A DNA stretch of 5,095 nt from Chloroflexota bacterium (lineage in GTDB: Bacteria > Chloroflexota > Dehalococcoidia > SM23-28-2 > RBG-16-64-32), in NCBI GenBank assembly GCA_005880055.1, contig VBJS01000101.1, forward strand, positions 1-5,095, given 5' to 3'. Position 1 is the stretch's first letter. Every line of letters starts with the position of its first letter. The translations under genes and the position numbers were made by a program. The notes beneath the pieces were generated by a model. It ran no database searches. It saw only the letters and a list, made by a program, of their open reading frames with translations, and was not told the origin of the DNA. This document shows, one piece after another, positions 1 through 4,523 of this stretch.

Positions 1-524
1 CCGAAGGACCTACAGGAAGAGGCGGGGAGATGCGGCTTCGCCAGCGTCGCGGTCAGGTTTCTTCGCATGTTGCCTGCCCGGGATTCGAGACCTGCCCCTC
101 GGCGAGTAGGGCAGCGCGATGCGGCAACGTCCCTGGAGCCTTGCCGGCCGCCAGAGACGGATTCTTTGCTCCCCCTTGCCCCGTCAAAATTCGTCCTGGG
201 CCCCTCATTTAGTAAGCGCCGGTGACGGTCAGGACGTTAGCCCCTCTTGGCTTTGCTTTGTGGAAAGCCAACCGCTCGTTTGTGGAATCCTTTCGCGGAG
301 GCCGAATCTGCCCGAAAGGTGAACAGAGGAGGCTCTGCGAAATCGCTCTCTGGATGCGGTGGAAGGGGAAAGATACCTCTCGAACGCGCAGCGGGGAACC
401 GGGGCGTGCTCGGCCTCGCCGGCGCTAAGGCCTCGGCTCACGCCGGGCGCGACGTACCAAGTACGAGGTACCGCCGGCTCGCTACGCGAGCGAGTCTGTT
501 TGGCAGAAATGGAGTATCGACCGG
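1..524. other. Gene-free stretch with two short inverted repeats
   Basis: No frame on either strand gives a sequence that looks like a known protein or has convincing coding character; the short open frames overlap each other and lack ribosome binding sites. Two perfect inverted repeats are visible: an 8-bp stem TTGGCTTT/AAAGCCAA at 247-254 and 264-271 with a 9-base loop, and a 6-bp stem CTCGCT/AGCGAG at 478-483 and 489-494 with a 5-base loop. Neither is followed by a T-run, so neither is a clear terminator. A GGTCTCGAATCCC-like string (minus strand, about 82-94) recalls a tRNA T-loop, but no stem pairs around it. The stretch may be decayed DNA. Confidence 0.5.
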
Positions 525-764
525 CTAGTCTTCTGTGGATTCGGTTATGGGTAAGCGGCGGATACGCAGCCGCGATTCCTCGATAACCACGACGCTCCCG
601 TCACTTAAGGGCTCGTCCATGTCGGCGAGGCTCGACAATAGTTGGGCGACTTGCGAATTTGGTGAGCGCGTCTGATGGCGAAATAGAACAAAGGAAGGAC
701 CCGACGCGCCCGTACTGGCGAGCAGCATTGCGAAGTCAGTATCCGCCGAGATCAGCACCCGAAG
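525..764 (-). pseudogene. C-terminal remnant of a DUF5615 PIN-like toxin
   Basis: Seen: an open frame reading LRVLISADTDFAMLLASTG, then a hydrophobic strand (SFVLFRH), a helical segment rich in Leu, and the ending VVVIEESRLRIRRLPI. This order (LI.ADxDF, then ..VLxR, then a C-terminal VVVIE..R.RIR strand) is characteristic of DUF5615 / Mut7-C-like PIN-fold proteins, usually putative toxin components of about 110-120 residues. Only about 80 residues remain, from just before the ADTDF acidic motif to a normal C-terminus with a TAG stop. An in-frame TGA (765-767) lies two codons before the conserved stretch, and the N-terminal part carrying the first conserved acidic segment is absent from every frame upstream, where the YggT gene lies instead. 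The only usable start is a GTG at 756-758. No partner antitoxin was found. Family assignment is from motif recognition; the remnant is very probably non-functional. Confidence 0.7.
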
Positions 765-1159
765 TCACCACGGCCACGCCGAGCGCCTCGAGCGTTGCAC
801 GCGGCTGGATCGGCGTGTTCGCCGCGTGGATCGGGATCGCCTTGGCCGTGATCGAAGTCATTATTGGTTTCCGCCTGGGCTTTCTGCTCGCAGGGGCCAA
901 CCCGAGCAACGGCTTTGTCGACTTCATCTACGACATCAGCGATCCATTGACCGATCCTTTCCAAGGGATATTCACAAACAGAAGCGTCGATGGCGGCATC
1001 TTCGAGCCTGCGTCGCTGATCGCCATGCTCGTGTACCTTGTGTCCGGCGCGCTGCTGATCGCTCTCATCCTCGCGATGACGAGGGGCCTGGCACCTCATG
1101 GCGACCGGGTCGTTTCGAGCCGCACCCGACACCGTGAAGGTGTCGCCCACGAAGATTAG
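659..1159 (+). CDS. YggT-family (YlmG-like) small integral membrane protein
   Basis: Seen: 166 codons with two strongly hydrophobic segments, about residues 51-78 and 118-141. They are joined by a loop with GANPSNGFVDFIYDISDPLTD followed closely by PF and GIF. This hydrophobic-loop-hydrophobic pattern with an ANP..FV.FIY..S.P...PF core is the signature of the YggT/YlmG family. Known members sit in the cytoplasmic membrane and are linked in various organisms to osmotic or ion stress, cell division clusters, or (in plastids and cyanobacteria) cytochrome b6 maturation; the role here is unknown. The start is doubtful: adjacent TTG (659) and GTG (662) codons have no good Shine-Dalgarno sequence, and no ATG exists before residue 123. 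Residues 1 to about 33 are antisense to the DUF5615 remnant, so the native N-terminal tail may have been replaced. The frame is open from 587. A GTG at 815 would cut into the first membrane segment. Family assignment is good; start and functionality are uncertain. Confidence 0.72.
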   Translation: MVSASDGEIEQRKDPTRPYWRAALRSQYPPRSAPEVTTATPSASSVARGWIGVFAAWIGIALAVIEVIIGFRLGFLLAGANPSNGFVDFIYDISDPLTDPFQGIFTNRSVDGGIFEPASLIAMLVYLVSGALLIALILAMTRGLAPHGDRVVSSRTRHREGVAHED

Positions 1160-1340
1160 GCGAAGCCGGCGGGCAGTATTAATATTGTGCCTTCGTTGGG
1201 GTTTCCTTCCCCCTTACAGCTCTTCTAGCTCATTCCTCTAGGAAATCAGAGATCTTTAACGGTGACGCTTGCCTTTGCCGCGCTACTCGCCACGGTTTTG
1301 GCGCAACAATGCGGTATTCGTCCTGTCGATACCCTCGATA

Positions 1341-1373
1341 ACAAAAAGCCCGTCCGGTATATTGGGCGGGCTT
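1341..1373 (-). terminator. Rho-independent terminator, minus strand
   Basis: AAGCCCGTCC (1346-1355) pairs with GGGCGGGCTT (1364-1373) around an 8-base loop. Read on the minus strand, the stem (one A-C mismatch, seven uninterrupted outer pairs) runs straight into CTTTTTGTT, a proper U-tract. On the plus strand the stem is complete with one U-G wobble but no T-run follows, so the minus orientation is favoured. No intact minus-strand gene lies just upstream of it. Confidence 0.65.
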
Positions 1374-1500
1374 CTGCGAACCTTTGAAGGGAGGCAGTCG
1401 GCAGTCGGACTACTCCCTTAATGTGATTTAACGCTGGACTCATGGACGATTCGTCGGGGGTATGCCCCCAGGACTGGGGATCATCTAAGGGGTATGCCGC
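1344..1500 (-). ncRNA. Candidate small structured RNA ending at the terminator
   Basis: Between about 1500 and the terminator the minus strand can form an ordered series of hairpins: either CCCCA/TGGGG (1466-1479) or GGGGG/CCCCC (1456-1469), which share the same C/G tract and cannot coexist; then a 7-bp stem (1387-1419); then the terminator stem. Alternative pairing plus an intrinsic terminator, without any coding frame, would fit a small RNA or attenuator. No promoter is obvious upstream on the minus strand and the sequence matches no riboswitch or RNA family I can recognise. This is inference from pairing alone. Confidence 0.2.
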
Positions 1501-1582
1501 CACCCGGGAAGCCGTTTTTGCGTCCTGGCGTCCAGCGGTACGTTAGTTTTCTCCGCAGCGCAGAGCGCATAAAAAAAGGGCG

Positions 1583-1611
1583 TTGACTGGCGGCTCTTCC
1601 GCATTCACGAT
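1583..1611 (+). promoter_or_regulatory. Possible promoter of the 78-aa gene
   Basis: TTGACT (1583-1588), five of six matches to the -35 consensus, is followed after 17 bases by CACGAT (1606-1611), a weak -10 hexamer. An A-tract (1571-1577) lies just upstream, as in UP-like elements. It would give a leader of about 35 bases before the ATG at 1654. Confidence 0.35.
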
Positions 1612-1653
1612 GGGCGAGTCGCTTGCGCGGGCTTTGGAAAGGAGACCTCCGTC

Positions 1654-1890
1654 ATGGCCGATGAACTTACCCCCGCTGAGCTTGATCGCTTCTCGCACAC
1701 GATAGCGCGGGAGGTGGCCAAACTGATTTATTGGGTGGGGACGGTGCGAGACGGGGACAGCCAGGGGGACTTGGTGGTGCGAAAGGCGGTATTGGTGGAG
1801 GCGTTAGCCGACTATTTCTTTTTTGAGGAGGAAGGGGACCAGGAGCGGTTCGTCCGGGCGTGTAACGGGGATGAGGATGCATGGCTATGA
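1654..1890 (+). CDS. Small acidic protein of unknown function (78 aa)
   Basis: I do not recognise this protein. It starts MADELTPAELDRFSHTIARE and is rich in Asp and Glu, with two likely amphipathic helices (about residues 6-28 and 40-57) separated by a polar turn (VRDGDSQGD). An aromatic patch YFFF at residues 54-57 is followed by acidic residues, and the protein ends DEDAWL. There is no signal peptide or membrane segment. The start is well supported: AAGGAG at 1639-1644 lies nine bases before the ATG, the best plus-strand Shine-Dalgarno in the window, and a possible promoter lies further upstream. The gene stands alone; it converges with the broken minus-strand frame ending at 1901, ten bases away. 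Its size, charge and lack of domains would suit a regulatory or adaptor peptide, but nothing in the sequence shows that. Reality as a gene rests on the ribosome binding site and composition. Confidence 0.6.
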   Translation: MADELTPAELDRFSHTIAREVAKLIYWVGTVRDGDSQGDLVVRKAVLVEALADYFFFEEEGDQERFVRACNGDEDAWL

Positions 1891-1900
1891 TCGCGCAGAG

Positions 1901-2101
1901 TTAGGGCTCGTTCCATTCGCCGACGCCTTTAGCCTCGAACCGTCCCACTGTCTGCCCGCCATACCAACGTTCGCCCGTTGCCTTGAGCAGGCGTCCCTCA
2001 TCGCCTGCCTGTCGAATCAGCCTTTCGCCGCGTGTACACAGCGGCAGGATTTCGCGGCGCCAGGAAGCAGAGTCGGCAGGATCGCCGTTGAGCCACCCAG
2101 G
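1901..2101 (-). pseudogene. Protein-like minus-strand frame lacking a start codon
   Basis: Seen: 66 sense codons ending in TAA (1901-1903) with no ATG, GTG or TTG. The peptide runs PGWLNGDPADSASWRREILP, then a charged helical stretch (RGERLIRQAGDEGRLLKATG), then ERWYGGQTVGRFEAKGVGEW and NEP. Codons show the purine-first, G/C-third pattern of a real gene of this GC class, and the peptide has ordinary protein composition, so I regard it as genuine coding sequence. Its 5' end is broken: an in-frame TAA sits at 2102-2104, while an adjacent frame upstream reads TVTIDVTW and would join WLNGDP after a one-base shift between about 2097 and 2103. Alternatively, an ATG at 2153-2155 in the same frame (MVSTALSY...) would give about 84 residues if the TAA were a single substitution. 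I do not recognise the family. It is either a decayed gene or one with a sequencing error. Confidence 0.5.
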
Positions 2102-2386
2102 TTACGTCGATGGTGACTGTCGCGGGCGTGCATATGAGAGCGCAGTACTGACCATGGAGTGTCGCTTGAATGTGCGCGGAGGCGAGGCCCCTGTCTATCT
2201 CGAACTGCCCCGGGACTAGCTCAGCCGAAGCATGGGTACCCCCCGGAAAGGCATGGTGAGTTTCTGCGGAGGCCTGCGTCGTTCAGTTAGCGCCTTGCTG
2301 AGGCGCGTGCGATCCGCGCATAGCATTTACGCTCGTGTCTCGCACCGCGGCTTTAGCCCTTCCGCCTGCGAGTAGCTCACACCCCC
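2102..2386. other. Intergenic region with possible 5' part of the broken frame
   Basis: No intact gene. On the minus strand the frame that contains TVTIDVTW stays open from about 2285 down to 2103 without an ATG and may hold degraded 5' coding sequence of the neighbour; similarity to anything known was not seen. A 6-bp hairpin GCGCCT/AGGCGC with a 5-base loop lies at 2290-2306. It has no T-run on either side and is too weak to call a terminator for the gene ending at 2387. Confidence 0.35.
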
Positions 2387-2734
2387 TTACTTGAATTCCG
2401 GTGCCGATTCGATGAACGACTGCACTTCACGTGTTAGGCTGTTCCACACGAGGTAGGAGAGGATGACGCCTCCTCCGAGGTAGACGAGAACGCCGGCAGC
2501 CTGATTGGGCGCGTACCCCGTGTAAACAAACTTGGTCTCGCCGTCGCCTTGCTCCAGCTTGACGTTGACTCCCGAAAAGGCGTTCTTCTTGATCACGAAG
2601 TCCCGCCGCCCCGCGACGACCAGGCCGGGGCGAGCCGGCTCTACATCATACTTGCCCTCGAACTGCTTCTTGAATGCCTGCATTGCTTCCTCACTCGTTA
2701 GGTCGGGCTTGTAAGCGATCTTTGTCACGGCCAT
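2387..2734 (-). CDS. Conserved-type hypothetical protein with C-terminal membrane segment (115 aa)
   Basis: The protein begins MAVTKIAYKPDLTSEEAMQA. Residues 1-75 look like a small soluble alpha/beta domain: a helix at 13-27 (EEAMQAFKKQFEGKY), then strands RDFVIKK, VNVKLEQ and TKFVYTGYAP separated by turns. Residues about 78-98 (AAGVLVYLGGGVILSYLVWN) form one hydrophobic membrane-spanning or membrane-inserting segment, followed by a short amphipathic tail ending in APEFK. No signal peptide is present, so it is probably a small tail-anchored-like inner membrane protein. An upstream GTG at 2738-2740 would add two residues, but the Shine-Dalgarno AGGAGG is two bases from that GTG and eight from the ATG at 2732-2734, so the ATG is chosen. 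The protein resembles short hypothetical proteins I associate with Chloroflexota, but no function is known to me. A promoter lies just upstream and the gene appears monocistronic and intact. Confidence 0.8.
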   Translation of the reverse strand: MAVTKIAYKPDLTSEEAMQAFKKQFEGKYDVEPARPGLVVAGRRDFVIKKNAFSGVNVKLEQGDGETKFVYTGYAPNQAAGVLVYLGGGVILSYLVWNSLTREVQSFIESAPEFK

Positions 2735-2742
2735 TCTCACTA

Positions 2743-2748
2743 CCTCCT
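2743..2748 (-). promoter_or_regulatory. Shine-Dalgarno AGGAGG that sets the start at 2734
   Basis: A perfect AGGAGG on the minus strand, eight bases before ATG (2732-2734) and only two before the in-frame GTG (2738-2740). The spacing decides for the ATG. Confidence 0.8.
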
Positions 2749-2762
2749 GAACCGGCAGAGAG

Positions 2763-2791
2763 AGTATAACGCTCGGCCGGTGGCCTCGCCA
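2763..2791 (-). promoter_or_regulatory. Sigma70-type promoter for the 115-aa membrane protein
   Basis: On the minus strand TGGCGA (2786-2791) is followed after exactly 17 bases by TATACT (2763-2768), which matches the -10 consensus at five of six positions. The -35 is weak (three of six). Transcription would start near 2756, about 22 bases before the ATG at 2734 and just ahead of the AGGAGG. The spacer is GC-rich with GGCC repeats. Confidence 0.45.
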
Positions 2792-2822
2792 CAGACCTGT
2801 CGTTCAAAGAGGCAAAGCGTCT

Positions 2823-3069
2823 CTACGCTTCACAGCGCCGCTTGAGGCCTTCGGCCTCCCAGCGCACGTTTCGGCGCGTAGGCGAGGAACGGCGAGAGCA
2901 GGAGCGCACCGATACCGCTTTGCGTTACCGAGAGCGTGACTTTCGAGCCGTCACCGTCCGGCTCGATTACGTGCGTGGCCACGCCTTTAACGCCGCCCGA
3001 GTTCGTCTCCCAAGTGAACGAGCGGTTTGGCGTCAGCTCCGCCACGGTCCAGACGTTCGCGTGGCATAG
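2823..3069 (-). pseudogene. SRPBCC (polyketide cyclase/START-like) pseudogene
   Basis: Seen: an open frame that includes NVWTVAELTPNRSFTWET, followed by GVKGVATHVIEPDGDGSKV, TLSVTQSG and LLLSPFLAYAPKR. This matches the second half of small SRPBCC proteins (VWTVTELEPGRSFTWES...THRVEPDGDGSRVTL...QSG...), a helix-grip fold that binds hydrophobic ligands. Two lesions are visible. First, after APKRAL the frame turns to GGRRPQAAL and stops at 2830-2832; shifted by one base it reads LEAEGLKRRCEA and stops at 2823-2825, exactly the usual family C-terminus, so one extra G in the GGG tract near 2853-2856 is the likely cause. Second, an in-frame TGA (3070-3072) ends the frame upstream, and the first ~65 residues normally found are not recognisable in any frame. 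The only start, GTG at 3043-3045, falls inside the domain. It lies between the membrane protein and the cyclase, all on the minus strand. Probably dead. Confidence 0.75.
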
Positions 3070-3251
3070 TCAATAAACTCGCCGTCCGAGCCGTCCACTA
3101 ACGGGATGCGTTGTCCGATACCTCGTCCACCGCCGTCCGAAAGCTGAATACAGTCGAGGGCTCGTCAACTAGGTTAGGACGAGGGGAGGCGAGAGGAGGA
3201 CGTACACCTCACTCTAGAATGGACCCTCCCGCGACTAACCATCCAGAACAT

Positions 3252-4250
3252 TCACGAGTCGTCCCGCCATCTCACCTCGTACACCCGCACTGGCTCTTCG
3301 AACCCCTTGGCCACGAACTCGCCTCGGTCGCTGAACAAAAACCCCTTCCCAGAACACAACCCGCGCACTGTATCCGCCACCAGTATCTCGCCGCCATCTG
3401 CCTTCGCCGCAATGCGGGACGCCCGGATGACGGTGGCGCCAAAGAGGTCGCCGTCTTCTTCGATGGGCTCGCCGGCGTTGAGGCCAACGCGCACGGACAG
3501 CGGTTCGCCCTCGCGTTCGGCGAAGGCGCGCTGCAGGCCGATGGCGCACTCCACCGCCATGGTGACGCTGCCGAACGACGCTATAAAGCCGTCGCCCATC
3601 GTCTTGACTTCGGTCCCGCCATAGGCCTTCAACACACGCCTCGTGATCCGTTCGTGTTCCCGCAGCACCTCGCGACCTCGCGCGTCGCCGAGCCGCGACA
3701 TCATTGCGGTATGGCTCACGAGGTCGGTAACGAGCACGGTGCGGAACACACCGGGCCAGCTCTGCGGGCCATCAGTTTCGACGCTCTGCTTGTCCAAGAA
3801 ACCGTCCACGACCCTCAGTAGCTCAAACGGGTCATCGAGAAACGGAGGACTGTCTATCTGGACGAGCCGGGAGTTGGCGATCAGCTCGGACGTTTTGCGC
3901 GCCATTTCAAAGGGAGTCTGAGACCCCGTCGTAAACGCCGTAGAGGACGAACCTGTCTTCGCCCGCGCGATCAGCCACCGCCTCCAGGTCGAGCAGCATC
4001 GCCGGCATCGTGAAGTTGGTTGCCTTACGGTCGGACATCCCGAGCCGCGGGAGTCATACCAGATCGTGCGGAACCGCTCGGCGAGGCCGCCATGGAAGTC
4101 CGAAAGAAGGTCCCATTGTCGCTGGACATGAGACAAGGGCGCCGAAGGGACATCTATCACGATGCGTCCCCGGCCGGCCGTGGCATAGGCAATGCTTACG
4201 CCATCGCTCGTTCGGGCGTACTGGATGCGCGGCTCCATGGCGGCAATCAT
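3252..4250 (-). CDS. Class III adenylate cyclase fused to a damaged alpha/beta-hydrolase domain
   Basis: Residues 1-71 (MEPRIQYARTSDGVSIAYAT from residue 5; SAPLSHVQRQWD; WYDSRGSG) are the start of the alpha/beta-hydrolase domain of hydrolase-cyclase fusions, the architecture of mycobacterial Rv1900c. Residues 72 to about 110 are out of frame: the neighbouring frame reads MSDRKATNFTMPAMLLDLEA and on to VYDGV, the true sequence. The frame then resumes at TPFEMARKTSELI...VQIDSPPF, with roughly a hundred family residues, including the catalytic core, missing. Residues 169-327 are a complete class III cyclase domain. Metal-binding Asp176 (VTDLV) and Asp220 (MGDG), purine-selecting Lys216 and Asp268, and transition-state Arg279 are present, but the Asn position is Ile275 (TVIRASRI). 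Such domains make cyclic AMP from ATP, usually as dimers, in the cytoplasm. Start: ATG 4248-4250 with a weak GGA upstream; ATG 4236-4238 fits family starts equally well. The cyclase half may still be made; the hydrolase half cannot fold normally. Confidence 0.8.
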   Translation of the reverse strand: MIAAMEPRIQYARTSDGVSIAYATAGRGRIVIDVPSAPLSHVQRQWDLLSDFHGGLAERFRTIWYDSRGSGCPTVRQPTSRCRRCCSTWRRWLIARAKTGSSSTAFTTGSQTPFEMARKTSELIANSRLVQIDSPPFLDDPFELLRVVDGFLDKQSVETDGPQSWPGVFRTVLVTDLVSHTAMMSRLGDARGREVLREHERITRRVLKAYGGTEVKTMGDGFIASFGSVTMAVECAIGLQRAFAEREGEPLSVRVGLNAGEPIEEDGDLFGATVIRASRIAAKADGGEILVADTVRGLCSGKGFLFSDRGEFVAKGFEEPVRVYEVRWRDDS

Positions 4251-4273
4251 TTTACATCCGGCCGATATGGAGG

Positions 4274-4432
4274 CTTGGTGTCAGGTGGGGAAGCGCCGTC
4301 TTCACCTCCGCCCGCCAGGCGATCGAGGCCGCCCTCGCGTGCGGTGCCACTGGGGATGCCGCAGCTCTCCCCCTCCACCTCGGCCTCCACGCCGGCGACG
4401 TCATCCGCGAGGACAATAACGTCTACGGCGGG
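4274..4432 (+). pseudogene. Internal fragment of a second class III cyclase gene
   Basis: Seen within a longer plus-strand open frame: AVFTSARQAIEAALACGATG, then DAAALPLHLGLHAGDVIRED and NNVYGG. This is the middle of a class III cyclase domain, from just after the second metal Asp to just before the transition-state Asn/Arg motif. At the 5' side LGVRWGSAVF replaces the expected LGDGVLAVF, so the GD metal motif is lost; at the 3' side the match stops right after VYGG and QAAPPRP follows. It is therefore a shard cut at both ends, about 46-53 residues, with no catalytic capacity. It is not a copy of the neighbouring minus-strand cyclase, whose equivalent reads ASFGSVTMAVECAIGLQRAF, but a different subfamily often also fused to alpha/beta hydrolases. 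It lies 24 to 45 bases from the start codon of that cyclase, head to head. Confidence 0.75.
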
Positions 4433-4523
4433 CAAGCTGCTCCTCCGCGCCCCGTAGCCCTTATGCGAATGGCTGACCATAGCTCTTGCGCCGAACCGAC
4501 TTACGGGGCGTACGATACGGATC

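Larger units (their letters stand above)
1160..1582. other. Intergenic region with clustered hairpins
   Basis: No credible gene. A minus-strand open frame at 1246-1503 has no ribosome binding site or recognisable sequence and runs through a terminator. The region holds, in order: AT-rich palindromic sequence near 1177-1184; the terminator hairpin at 1346-1373; a 7-bp inverted repeat AAGGGAG/CTCCCTT at 1387-1393 and 1413-1419, whose loop contains a tandem GCAGTCG; two mutually exclusive GC hairpins at 1456-1469 and 1466-1479; and a 10-base direct repeat GGGGTATGCC at 1457-1466 and 1489-1498. Confidence 0.55.

Noticed and set aside
78..100. tRNA-like T-loop string GGTCTCGAATCCC on the minus strand
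   Set aside because: The flanking bases do not form the 5-bp T-stem and no acceptor or anticodon stem can be drawn around it.
1..528. Several overlapping open frames of 60-93 codons
   Set aside because: They overlap on both strands, none has a ribosome binding site or recognisable sequence, and their Arg/Gly/Pro-rich composition is typical of noncoding GC-rich DNA.
752..1150. A 132-codon minus-strand open frame
   Set aside because: It is antisense to the YggT gene, has low-complexity charged composition and no ribosome binding site; the plus strand carries the recognisable membrane protein.
1246..1503. An 85-codon minus-strand open frame
   Set aside because: It runs through the intrinsic terminator, has no ribosome binding site and no protein-like pattern.
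1500..1560. GGACGCAAA string on the minus strand recalling a cyclic-di-GMP (GEMM) riboswitch
   Set aside because: Only a short fragment resembles the consensus; the paired partner motif and the second helix are absent, and no gene lies downstream on that strand.
3111..3821. A 236-codon plus-strand open frame
   Set aside because: It is antisense to the cyclase domain on the minus strand, whose motifs are unmistakable; the plus-strand peptide has no recognisable features and the open frame follows from the GC-rich codons opposite.
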